From an uncultured Clostridia bacterium (GTDB taxonomy: Bacteria; Bacillota; Clostridia; Oscillospirales; Ruminococcaceae), in contig CANQKW010000014.1 in assembly GCA_947624555.1 (NCBI GenBank), positions 1 through 38,076 on the forward strand: DNA of 38,076 bases. Reading direction: 5' to 3'. Positions 31,117 through 38,076 of this stretch are shown in pieces (the stretch's first letter is position 1; each line of letters starts with the position of its first letter). Under the pieces are notes generated by a model that searched no databases, was not told the DNA's origin, and saw only the letters and a list, made by a program, of their open reading frames with translations. Position numbers and translations under genes: made by a program.

Positions 31117-31956
31117 GTGGAAAATTTTAATCGGCAATATAGGTTTTCTGCCGGTCAGGCAGGCTCTAAAGGTTTTGAAATTGGAGACGGCGATCGACCT
31201 TTACACATCTCTTTTTCGTGCGAGAAAGCTGATACTGATAGCGCAAACAGTGCAAAGGTATCGCTTTGGAACTTGAACCCTGAACATCTTGCAGAACTCA
31301 ACAGAAGTGATTGCACAGTATCGTTAAGAGCCGGTTATGGCTCTGTGATGCCGCTTATTTTTGCTGGTGTTGTCACTTTCGTTAAAACCTCGCTTGATGG
31401 AAGCGACGTTATTACGGAGCTTGAAATTGTTGATAACAGAGTAGAATTAAGGGACACATTCGTTTCGGTAAGCTATCGTGGCTCTGTAAACTGTAAAAAG
31501 CTTATACAAGATGCGGCAAGCCAAATGGGAGTAGCTGTAGCTTTCAGCTACAACGCAACGTTCAAGGATATTCCTAACGGATATTCTTATGTTGGCGGTG
31601 TGTCCGGCATTCTTAGCAAGGCTTGCGAAACAAGCGGACTGGTTTGGAACATAAACAACGGGGTACTACAAATTAAAAAGCCGAACGGCACTATTAACCG
31701 TGAGGTTTATGAGCTATCTGCTGATACTGGGCTTGTGGGTATACCTGAACGAGTTCAAATTTCAGGCGATAGCGATGGCAGCGAACAATACGGATGGGAT
31801 ATACAATACCTTATGAACGCTGCGATTAACGTAGACGATTACATTTATCTAAACAGCATATATGTAAAAGGGTATTTCCGAGTTTACTCTGTTTCAATTG
31901 ATGGAGATAATTACGGTGACTCGTGGAATTGTTCTGCTCGATTGTTGGAGGTATAA
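31117..31956 (+). CDS. Baseplate hub protein, gpD-like
   Basis: 279 residues from GTG 31117, site GGAGGTAATT. SAKVSLWNLNPEHLAELNRS, then VSLRAGYGSVMPLIFAGVVT, is the N-terminal hub domain. KLIQDAASQMGVAV and GILSKACETSGLVWNINNGV follow the gpD/gp27-like hub layout that encircles the spike. YLMNAAINVDDYIYLNS sits near the C terminus. Its neighbours on both sides, plug and spike, agree. Confidence 0.8.
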   Translation: MENFNRQYRFSAGQAGSKGFEIGDGDRPLHISFSCEKADTDSANSAKVSLWNLNPEHLAELNRSDCTVSLRAGYGSVMPLIFAGVVTFVKTSLDGSDVITELEIVDNRVELRDTFVSVSYRGSVNCKKLIQDAASQMGVAVAFSYNATFKDIPNGYSYVGGVSGILSKACETSGLVWNINNGVLQIKKPNGTINREVYELSADTGLVGIPERVQISGDSDGSEQYGWDIQYLMNAAINVDDYIYLNSIYVKGYFRVYSVSIDGDNYGDSWNCSARLLEV

Positions 31957-31959
31957 GCT

Positions 31960-32538
31960 ATGATGCAGGAATTTGTATCTGAAATAAAAAAAATGGCTCG
32001 TGATGAAGTTAACGGTGCACATACAGCACTTCCTGCGGAAATTGTATCTTATGATGCGGAAAAAGGACTTGCAATTGTAAAGCCCAAGGCAAAATTTAAG
32101 AAACCAAATGGTGAAACAATTGACTTCCCTGAAATAGATGGAGTGCCGCTTGCGTTTCCCCATAATAAGGACTTCACTATAGCATTTCCAGTAAAGATAG
32201 GAGACAACTGCTTGCTTGTATTTTCTGAGTTATCACTCGATTACTGGCTGTATGGAAAAGAAACTGATACGGATTTGAAACACGATTTGAGTAATGCAAT
32301 TGCAATTCCGAATATAAGCCCGAAAGGCAACTCTGATATGAAAACCGCCTGTGGCGAAAACGCAGTTGTGATAAGGGTTGGCGATAGCAAGATGAAGATA
32401 AAGAGCAATGAAGTTATGCTTAATGGCAACGCCACGATTGAATTAAAGGTAGGCGACACGGTCTTGCAAGTCAAAAACGATGGTGTTTTTATCAATGGCA
32501 ATTTCAAGGTGTCCGGCGGCATTGTTAATTTGAATTGA
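31960..32538 (+). CDS. Gp138-type membrane-puncturing spike
   Basis: 192 residues (ATG 31960 or 31963). The N-terminal OB-like domain (HTALPAEIVSYDAEKGLAIV, FPEIDGVPLAFP, FPVKIGDNCLLVFSELSLDY) is the Gp138 family signature. The C-terminal part has the repetitive beta-helix look of spikes (KMKIKSNEVMLNGNATIELK, VQVKND-type strands). The trimer forms the needle that pierces the outer layers on contraction; the PAAR protein next caps it. Confidence 0.85.
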   Translation: MMQEFVSEIKKMARDEVNGAHTALPAEIVSYDAEKGLAIVKPKAKFKKPNGETIDFPEIDGVPLAFPHNKDFTIAFPVKIGDNCLLVFSELSLDYWLYGKETDTDLKHDLSNAIAIPNISPKGNSDMKTACGENAVVIRVGDSKMKIKSNEVMLNGNATIELKVGDTVLQVKNDGVFINGNFKVSGGIVNLN

Positions 32539-32548
32539 GGTGTATTCT

Positions 32549-32839
32549 ATGCCATCAGCGACAAGACAAGGAGATATGAATACAGGACACGACTCTTGCG
32601 CTGCTACCGCACTAGCTGATTGCAGTAGTAACGTTTTCATCAATGGTCTGGGAGCGGGGCGCGTTGGAGATAAATATGCTGCTCACGGAAGTGAAACTCA
32701 ACCAACACATAATGACACTATTGCTTCCGGCAGTTCCTCTGTTTTTATAAACGGAAAACCTGCTGCTAGGGTTGGCGATGCTGTATCTATTGGAGGGAGT
32801 GTCAGTGACGGTAGCAAAAACGTCTTTATAGGAGGGTAA
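32549..32839 (+). CDS. PAAR-domain spike tip
   Basis: 96 residues from ATG 32549, eight bases after GAGG; GTG 32540 is inside that region. Two PAAR-like halves are seen: SATRQGDMNTGHDSC with VFINGLGAGRVGDKYAAHG, and SSVFINGKPAARVGDAVSIG followed by GSKNVFIGG. PAAR proteins form a zinc-bound cone that sharpens the spike of contractile tails. Confidence 0.92.
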   Translation: MPSATRQGDMNTGHDSCAATALADCSSNVFINGLGAGRVGDKYAAHGSETQPTHNDTIASGSSSVFINGKPAARVGDAVSIGGSVSDGSKNVFIGG

Positions 32840-32844
32840 CTACT

Positions 32845-33216
32845 ATGATAGACTTTATGATAGCTCAAGATGGGGATTTGTACTTGTCACCTATCGGAGA
32901 TATTTCGATGACCCAAAGCATATGCCAAGCTGTCAGAATACGGCTTCTCTGGTTCCTCGGAGAATGGAGACTGATGCCGCAAATAGGGTTTCCGTACTTT
33001 GAAGAGGTTCTCGTAAAAAATCCGAGTGAAACTATGATACGGCATCTCGTTCGTGAGGCGGTTATGAGCGTAGATGAGGTAACTGGTGTCTCGAAAATCG
33101 AAATTTCAATAGATAAGCGCACTCGCATAGCCAAAATTTGTGTAGAGTTTACCGCTAGTGGAGAAAAGTATTCTGAGGAGGTCGAATGGAATTGGCAAAC
33201 ATCAAATACGGCTTGA
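32845..33216 (+). CDS. Baseplate wedge protein, gp25/W-like
   Basis: 123 residues. DLYLSPIGDISMTQSICQAV, LLWFLGEWRLMPQIGFPYFE and AVMSVDEVTGVSKIEISIDK match the gp25-like / lysozyme-fold wedge proteins of contractile tails. The gene's 3' end overlaps the next gene's start by 31 bases in another frame. Confidence 0.82.
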   Translation: MIDFMIAQDGDLYLSPIGDISMTQSICQAVRIRLLWFLGEWRLMPQIGFPYFEEVLVKNPSETMIRHLVREAVMSVDEVTGVSKIEISIDKRTRIAKICVEFTASGEKYSEEVEWNWQTSNTA

Positions 33217-34628
33217 CACCGAACGGTCCTAACCCCAAAAGGCTTGATGTCATCTTAGATGAAATGCACTCCAAACTAACGGAACAAACCGGAGTCAACA
33301 CTCGACAAAACCCGGAGTCGCTTCTTAATCATCTCCTTACAAACTTTGCCGATGCAATAGCTGAACTTTGGGAATATGGAACAGATGTTTATAATTCTCA
33401 ATATCCTATGTCCGCTGAAGGCAGCAGCCTTGACAACGCCTTGCAGTTTGGCGGTATTACAAGAGGTATGCCGGAAAAGTCGTATTATTCTATATTGTGT
33501 ACGGGCGTAGACGGCACTACAATTCCTGCCGGAACGATTATTGCAACAGGCACTAACCCGTCTGTTGAGCTATCTAATTCTGCTGACACACTGATAACAA
33601 GGTCGGCTTTCAATAAGGCGATTGTGGTTGCATCAGGAAATAGTGACACTGTTTTCAGCATTGTGATAAATGGCGATATGTACACCTCAAAATCTCTTAC
33701 CGAACTCGCAGATGCAATAACAGACGAAAATTTTATTGCCACATTTAACAACGACAGACTTTACATATCTGCAAAAGATGACACAAGCAGTAATGTTCTC
33801 ATTCTCTCTGAAAATCTTACAACAGAAACGGTAAGCACTATAGTTTCGTTCGGCACTGAAGAATATGGAGATATACTTATTCCGAATGGGGTGATTACAA
33901 AAATCGTCAAGAGTGTTGCAGGGCTTCAAGAGGTTACTAATGTCGGAAGCTATATTGCAGGGAGACTTGAAGAAACCGACGTGGAGTTTAGAAAATCGTA
34001 TGTTGATAAGATTTTCAATCGCTCGTCCGCAATGCTTGAGAGCGTTAGAAGTGCGATACTCGAAAACGTTCAAGGCGTAAGGTCCGTTGCTGCGTATGAG
34101 AATGACACAAACGAGTATGACAGTATGGGGAGACCGCCACACAGCATTGAGATAGTCGTTGACGGAGGCGACAGAAACGAGATAGCTCAACGGATTTTTG
34201 AGAAAAAGTGCGGCGGTATCAGCACCTATTGCACCGAAGAAAACGGCGAGGAGGTCGTTCTTAAGGGTGTCTATGGTGAAGACATTACAATTAGGTTTAA
34301 CCGCCCCTCGGAACTGTATATATGGTTCCAAATCGGCGTGACTTTGAGCAGCACTACCGTCCCGCCTATAAACTACTCTGACTTGATAAAAGAAGTTGTT
34401 GTTGAGTGTATGCAGGGCGTCGGAGCCGGAGAAAATGTTCTTCCTCAGAAATTCATTGAACGCTTGACAAACGAAATACCCGGCATCGACTATTATGATA
34501 TACGATTGTTTGCGTCGACAAATCAGCAAGAAAGTCCTACTGAATTTACGGAAAGAAGTGTTATGGTAAAGCCCAGAGAGCGAGCTGTCACCTCTGAAAG
34601 CAGGATAGGGGTGACAATTGATGGTTGA
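33186..34628 (+). CDS. Baseplate wedge protein, gpJ/gp47-like
   Basis: 480 residues (ATG 33186, or TTG 33192 with better spacing to GAGGAGG). YGLTPNGPNPKRLDVILDEM, DNALQFGGITRGMPEKSYYS, then AGTIIATGTNP and AGRLEETDVEFRKSYVDKIF are the baseplate J family pattern. The end carries the NEIPGIDYYDIRLF region. It forms the wedge that transmits the contraction signal to the sheath. Confidence 0.88.
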   Translation: MELANIKYGLTPNGPNPKRLDVILDEMHSKLTEQTGVNTRQNPESLLNHLLTNFADAIAELWEYGTDVYNSQYPMSAEGSSLDNALQFGGITRGMPEKSYYSILCTGVDGTTIPAGTIIATGTNPSVELSNSADTLITRSAFNKAIVVASGNSDTVFSIVINGDMYTSKSLTELADAITDENFIATFNNDRLYISAKDDTSSNVLILSENLTTETVSTIVSFGTEEYGDILIPNGVITKIVKSVAGLQEVTNVGSYIAGRLEETDVEFRKSYVDKIFNRSSAMLESVRSAILENVQGVRSVAAYENDTNEYDSMGRPPHSIEIVVDGGDRNEIAQRIFEKKCGGISTYCTEENGEEVVLKGVYGEDITIRFNRPSELYIWFQIGVTLSSTTVPPINYSDLIKEVVVECMQGVGAGENVLPQKFIERLTNEIPGIDYYDIRLFASTNQQESPTEFTERSVMVKPRERAVTSESRIGVTIDG

Positions 34629-35412
34629 CTATATCGAAAGATTGCGCTCCGATTTGGTTGAGCAATTTAAAAATAAGCCCGTCATAGATGCTCTTATAGA
34701 GGCTATCGGAGAACAGCTTAATGATGTCAGCGCCTACTATGAGGATTTAAGAAACAGCAGAGGACTTCGTACTGCCGAAGGAAAACAACTTGATGGCATA
34801 GGAGATATGGTTGTTCTAAGCCGAAAAGAGGCGGGAGAACTGGCATCGTTCGCAAAAAATGACTATACCATTGACGATGAGCAGTATAGAACGTATCTCA
34901 TCTACAAGATATGGAGGAACACCTGCGGTTGTACATACAACGATATTATCAAAGCACTGAAGATGTTTTGGGATAAGCCCCTCTACTATTCTGAAAGAAT
35001 AGACGAGCCTGCCACGATGTTCCTTGAAACGAGCGACCTATCACCGGAAGATGATGCTCAAAAAATATTAAATGCGCCTTTAGTTAAACCGGCAGGTGTA
35101 GGAATACACATCACTGCAAAAACTGTTAATCCGGTTATGGAAGGACGCATAGAAATAATGAGCCACCTCGGACGAGGCGTTATGATAACCGTTCTGCCTG
35201 AAATTGAGATGGAGTTCATTTTTGAAGATGCGGTCAAACTTGTTCACGTAGCTCAAAACGTTGCAAAAACCGTGCTACCTGAAATAGAAATGGCTCTAAG
35301 TTTTGCAGACCGTGTAAAAATCAGTTCGGTGTCACAAAATGTCGCACGAACTGTTTTGCCTGAAATCGGCATAGATGAAAGTGATATTACGCAGGAGGTA
35401 AACAATGAATGA
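34621..35412 (+). CDS. Baseplate protein, gpI/DUF2612-like, with C-terminal 27-residue repeats
   Basis: 263 residues from ATG 34621, overlapping the gpJ-like stop. RLRSDLVEQFKNKPVIDALI, then SRGLRTAEGKQLDGIGDMVV and DEQYRTYLIYKIWRNTCGCT, followed by LKMFWDKPLYYSE, match DUF2612 / gpI-like baseplate proteins. After residue ~185 come three copies of a 27-residue unit beginning VLPEIEM, VLPEIEM and VLPEIGI (nucleotides 35191, 35272 and 35353), perhaps a fibre attachment arm. Confidence 0.75.
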   Translation: MVDYIERLRSDLVEQFKNKPVIDALIEAIGEQLNDVSAYYEDLRNSRGLRTAEGKQLDGIGDMVVLSRKEAGELASFAKNDYTIDDEQYRTYLIYKIWRNTCGCTYNDIIKALKMFWDKPLYYSERIDEPATMFLETSDLSPEDDAQKILNAPLVKPAGVGIHITAKTVNPVMEGRIEIMSHLGRGVMITVLPEIEMEFIFEDAVKLVHVAQNVAKTVLPEIEMALSFADRVKISSVSQNVARTVLPEIGIDESDITQEVNNE

Positions 35413-36457
35413 TTACGGATTTGCCATTACCGATAATGGAAGGTTTTTAATTGCCAAGCTCGCAACAGGTGTTAAACTTAAACTCACGAAAACAATGGTA
35501 GGAAGTGGGCGACCTGTCGACTGTGAGGCGAGAGAAATGACCGATTTATCAAAGCCTGTCGCAGAAGCTACATCAACCGTTCCGATTTACAATGAGGACA
35601 GGGTTGAGATGGTTGTTGAATATCGTTCTGACCTTAACGGTGGACTTAAACAAGGTTTTTGGCTCAATGAATTTGGAGTGTATGCAGAAGACCCCGACGA
35701 GGGGGAAATCCTTTTGTATTACGGATGCCTTGGCGATTATCCTCAATGGGTTTCAGCCGCATCTAAAACCGGAGTCGATGTAAGAAGGTTCCCCGTCACT
35801 ATAATTATAGGCAGTGGAGCAGAAGTTGAGATTAACTTCAACTCCGAGGCTTGGATGACTGCTGAAGATGTTAAGAAATATTGCGAAGATGCTATGCTGC
35901 CCGAGCTCTTGAAAAATGTAGAAAGCAATTTCTCTGAAGAACTGAAAAAGGCAGGCGAGGCTTTAGATATCGCAAACGAAGTCAAGGAAGAAATGGAAAA
36001 TTTCTCGCCATCTGAAATAACCTCGCAGGACATAATTATCCCAACAACGGGGTGGACAGAAAGCGAGGAGATAAGCGCGCTTTCGATTGATGTCATAGTA
36101 GACGGGATAACGGAAAATATGTTCCCGATAGTGACTTACAATCCCGAATTTGACAGTATAGCCGCCGCTTGCGAGCTAAATTCAAGGGCAAAGACGGGTA
36201 ACGGATATATAAGGCTGTTTGCCGAAACCGCCCCGTCACAGCCCATAAACGCAGCGGTTATATTATTGTCGCCCTCCGCAAGCTTTTCGGGAGGCGGCAG
36301 TTCCCTGCAGCCCGCCACGAAAGACAGACTCGGCGGGGTAATTATCGGAGACGGCGTGGCGGTGACTGCCGAGGGCAAAATCTCCGTGGCGACAGAGGAT
36401 ATATCGGCAACAGATGCGGACGCTGACGATATTATCAACAGCATTTTCGGCAATTAA
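35405..36457 (+). CDS. Tail-collar fibre protein
   Basis: 350 residues, overlapping the previous gene. Residues 1-150 are a collar-fibre N-terminal domain (MNDYGFAITDNGRFLIAKLA, GLKQGFWLNEFGVYAEDPDE, VTIIIGSGAEVEINFNSEAW) that docks on the baseplate. A coiled coil follows (LKNVESNFSEELKKAGEALD). From about residue 205 there is a small beta domain (DIIIPTTGWTESEE) and LGGVIIGDGVAVTAEGKISV, a fibre-tip motif. It ends with the 15-residue motif ATDADADDIINSIFG. GC rises visibly in its last third. Confidence 0.85.
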   Translation: MNDYGFAITDNGRFLIAKLATGVKLKLTKTMVGSGRPVDCEAREMTDLSKPVAEATSTVPIYNEDRVEMVVEYRSDLNGGLKQGFWLNEFGVYAEDPDEGEILLYYGCLGDYPQWVSAASKTGVDVRRFPVTIIIGSGAEVEINFNSEAWMTAEDVKKYCEDAMLPELLKNVESNFSEELKKAGEALDIANEVKEEMENFSPSEITSQDIIIPTTGWTESEEISALSIDVIVDGITENMFPIVTYNPEFDSIAAACELNSRAKTGNGYIRLFAETAPSQPINAAVILLSPSASFSGGGSSLQPATKDRLGGVIIGDGVAVTAEGKISVATEDISATDADADDIINSIFGN

Positions 36458-36463
36458 GGCATT

Positions 36464-36480
36464 AACGGCATTGTGCCGTT
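36464..36480 (+). terminator. Short stem-loop between fibre genes
   Basis: AACGGCA and TGCCGTT form a perfect 7-bp stem around TTG, seven bases after the fibre stop. No T-run directly follows, so termination would be weak. Confidence 0.45.
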
Positions 36481-36515
36481 TGCAAATAAATCTATCTTTT
36501 TAGGAGGAGTACAAA

Positions 36516-37112
36516 ATGGCAGAAAATCTTGAAAAACTGGCAAGTCTGGGGGCACTAAAAAAGCTCGGTGAGGCGGCGAAAAACGCTATTCCTACGGCGG
36601 TGTCGGAGCTTACAAACGACAGTCAGTTCCAGACCAAAGACGATGTTGACAAGGCAATTAAAGCGCAGGTCAGCAGCGTGTACAAGCCTATGGGCTCAAA
36701 GGAGTTTGCGCAGCTCCCCGAACCCGCCGTTGAACTCGTCGGCAACGTGTACAACGTAACCGATAAGTTTACCACTGACGACAAATTTGTCGAGGGCGCA
36801 GGCAAAAAGTACCCCGCAGGAACTAATGTAGTCATTGTTGAGGTTGACGGCGAATACAAGCGTGATGTACTCGCGGGTGAAATTGACCTTAGCAATTACG
36901 TCGAAAAGGACGGCAGCAAGGTGCTTTCCACCAACGACTACACCACGGATGATAAAAACAAGCTTGCAGGAATTAAGGACGGCGCGACCAAAACCGAAGC
37001 GTCCGAAACCGCAGGCAACATCAAGATTGACGGCTCGGAAGTAACCGTCGTATCTATCGCCTCGGACGAGGAAGCACAGGCGGTTATCGACGAAGTCTTC
37101 CCCACCGAATAA
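36516..37112 (+). CDS. Tail-fibre-like protein, paralogue of the head-region fibre
   Basis: 198 residues. A helical start (ENLEKLASLGALKKLGEAAK) leads into VYKPMGSKEFAQLPEPAVEL, GNVYNVTDKFTTDDKFVEGA, GKKYPAGTNVVIVEVDGEYK, then YVEKDGSKVLSTNDYTTDDK and ASDEEAQAVIDEVF. The same blocks in the same order are found in the protein at 23639, yet DNA here is clearly more GC-rich, so the copies have different recent histories. It is probably part of the distal fibre or its assembly. Confidence 0.78.
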   Translation: MAENLEKLASLGALKKLGEAAKNAIPTAVSELTNDSQFQTKDDVDKAIKAQVSSVYKPMGSKEFAQLPEPAVELVGNVYNVTDKFTTDDKFVEGAGKKYPAGTNVVIVEVDGEYKRDVLAGEIDLSNYVEKDGSKVLSTNDYTTDDKNKLAGIKDGATKTEASETAGNIKIDGSEVTVVSIASDEEAQAVIDEVFPTE

Positions 37113-37118
37113 TCTACC

Positions 37119-37157
37119 GGGCGACTTTACGGGGCGGCATTAGTCGCCCCAATTTTG
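37119..37157 (+). terminator. Terminator-like hairpin
   Basis: GGGCGACT (37119-37126) and AGTCGCCC (37142-37149) form a perfect 8-bp stem with a GC-rich 15-base loop, followed by CCAATTTT. It lies seven bases after the fibre stop and 12 bases before the next start. Confidence 0.6.
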
Positions 37158-37168
37158 GGGGGTGCAAA

Positions 37169-37549
37169 ATGGCAGATATACCGACACTAAACGCGCTGCG
37201 GCTCGGACTTTCGCGGTCTAAGGCATTTTCGGGAACAGTCGCCGAGGCTGCGGCAAATGCAATATCAGAACTTGACGGCGTGAAAATGGACAAATCTCGC
37301 GCCACGTCCGTGATGATACCAACCGAAGGCTGGCAGTCGGACGACAATGCAGACTACCCGATGTATTACGATATTGCGGTGGAAGGCGTTACCGCAATGG
37401 ATTTTGCCGTCGTGGTAATTCTAGATGACATTGACGCGCTTGGAATAAAGCACTTGTGTGAAACGATTGACGGAGCTGTGCGAATACGCGCAAACAAGGC
37501 TCTGTCAAGCGTAATTTCGGCTACAATCTGGATTTTGGGAGGTGAATAA
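37169..37549 (+). CDS. Small fibre-domain protein
   Basis: 126 residues. After a helical N terminus (LRLGLSRSKAFSGTVAEAAA) comes a beta domain: VMIPTEGWQSDDNADYPMYY, VEGVTAMDFAVVVIL, AVRIRANKALSSVISATIWI. It lines up with the domain near residues 206-290 of the collar fibre at 35405 (IIIPTTGW...DVIVDGIT...GYIRLFAE). Such domains are found in tail-fibre tips and receptor-binding adaptors. Role inferred. Confidence 0.7.
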   Translation: MADIPTLNALRLGLSRSKAFSGTVAEAAANAISELDGVKMDKSRATSVMIPTEGWQSDDNADYPMYYDIAVEGVTAMDFAVVVILDDIDALGIKHLCETIDGAVRIRANKALSSVISATIWILGGE

Positions 37550-37550
37550 T

Positions 37551-37967
37551 ATGGCATACGGAATGGTTGTAGGTTCGGGGACTTCGGGCGGGTCTTCCGA
37601 AGACATAAAAAATGCTCTCAAAATTGCAAACGAAGCAAAACAAGCAGCGGAAAAAGCGCAGACAGCAGCAGGAGAGGCGGCAGCGTCCTGCGAAAAAAAG
37701 CCCTTTACAATTTCTGTGGAAAGTTGGAGCCAGCTCGGAGCTCCCCGCGGCGGGTATCAGTATTCCGCGGAAATTACCGATGAAACGGTAACCGCAAATG
37801 ACGGCGCAAACATTGACTTTGGAATTGATTGCTATGGCGCAGCAGTTAATGCAGAAGTTGCAGGTGCGGTGGAAACATCGGAGGGCAAAATAACCATCTA
37901 TGCGAAAAGCACTCCCAAGTCGGAGCTTAGCGGAACGTACTCTGTGGAAAAAGAGGTGATAAAATAA
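37551..37967 (+). CDS. Small fibre-domain protein
   Basis: 138 residues from ATG 37551 (GGGAGGTGAATAAT upstream; GTG 37542 is inside the site). A Gly/Ser-rich start (GMVVGSGTSGGSSEDI), a coiled coil (ALKIANEAKQAAEKAQTAAG) and a beta domain (FTISVESWSQLGAPRGGYQY, EGKITIYAKSTPKSELSGTY) are visible. The last domain follows the same plan as the two preceding fibre domains. The stop overlaps the next ATG (TAATG). Confidence 0.7.
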   Translation: MAYGMVVGSGTSGGSSEDIKNALKIANEAKQAAEKAQTAAGEAAASCEKKPFTISVESWSQLGAPRGGYQYSAEITDETVTANDGANIDFGIDCYGAAVNAEVAGAVETSEGKITIYAKSTPKSELSGTYSVEKEVIK

Positions 37968-38076
37968 TGGGAATCGGACGAACAAATATCATAGCTTGCG
38001 GTAGCTCCGGTGGCGTTACCACGGTAGATTTGCCGACCTGCCCTGAGGCTATTTCCGTGCAGGCAGGCAATAAATG
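37967..38076 (+). CDS. Start of a tail/fibre protein, cut by window end
   Basis: Only 36 codons are present: MGIGRTNIIACGSSGG, then a stretch with VDLPTCPEAISVQAGNK. The phrase ending in SVQAGNK resembles the entry into a fibronectin-III-like repeat of large tail proteins, but too little is present to name it. The ATG overlaps the previous stop. Confidence 0.7.
   Translation, partial: MGIGRTNIIACGSSGGVTTVDLPTCPEAISVQAGNK

Noticed and set aside
1-38076. tRNA or rRNA genes and CRISPR arrays
   Set aside because: No cloverleaf-like sequence with a T-arm GTTCRA box, rRNA segment or repeat-spacer array was recognised by eye; a tRNAscan run would settle it.

Overview
The window is the structural half of a contractile-tailed (myovirus-type) phage or prophage of a strictly anaerobic Bacillota/Clostridia host, most likely a gut bacterium. 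The host guess rests on the moderate-to-low GC with strong GGAGG-type ribosome binding sites, the anaerobic class III ribonucleotide reductase cassette, and head and tail families (DUF1073 portal, DUF2213, DUF2184, Gp138 spike, Pam3-type plug) that are common in Firmicutes myophages. No integrase, repressor or lysis gene is in view, so lysogeny cannot be judged. Every phage gene is on the + strand. Only a partial insertion-sequence transposase at the left edge (1-1050) is on the - strand.

Layout. 1-1200: an IS element that seems to have cut off an upstream phage gene. 1197-5680: a small DUF6378 protein, a sigma-region-4-like late regulator candidate, a ThyX-like protein and an anaerobic dNTP cassette (zinc protein, NrdH-type glutaredoxin, NrdD, NrdG-like activase, ferredoxin-thioredoxin-reductase-like protein). 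5783-5812: terminator. 5830-10539: an accessory block with a ParB/Srx-fold protein, a NeuD-type acyltransferase, a PIG-L deacetylase, a TAGT-type glycosyltransferase, a RarA/MgsA-C-terminus-like protein with its own promoter and terminator, and a WbqC-like protein. This looks like a glycan-type DNA (or surface) modification system. 10578-12632: terminase small and large subunits, the large one with its N-terminal 16 codons out of frame. 12652-18532: a 1213-residue portal fused to Nudix, ADP-ribosyltransferase and toxin-like nuclease domains, then a CPCC zinc protein, a metallopeptidase and a MuF head protein. 18529-22961: protease/scaffold, cement protein, major capsid protein and connectors. 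22988-24217: two fibre-like genes in an unexpected place. 24359-27814: head closure, terminator, sheath, tube and tail chaperones with a -1 frameshift. 27820-35412: tape measure, hub, spike, PAAR tip and wedge. 35405-38076: a tail-fibre region of visibly higher GC.

How it works together. The nrd cassette supplies dNTPs under anaerobiosis. The accessory block probably decorates phage DNA or a glycan before packaging by TerS/TerL through the portal. The portal fusion would place Nudix, ADP-ribosyltransferase and nuclease activities in or near the virion, where they could enter the next host with the DNA. The contractile tail (sheath, tube, Gp138 spike, PAAR tip) delivers the genome and the fibre cassette sets host range.

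Most interesting points: the portal-effector polyprotein and its possible immunity partner, the sugar-enzyme block next to a ParB-like gene, the out-of-frame terminase N terminus, the nested scaffold start, the TTTTTTC frameshift in the tail chaperone, the 11-residue proline repeats of the tape measure, and a 15-residue motif used five times in fibre-like proteins. All family names come from reading sequence patterns; no database search was possible.
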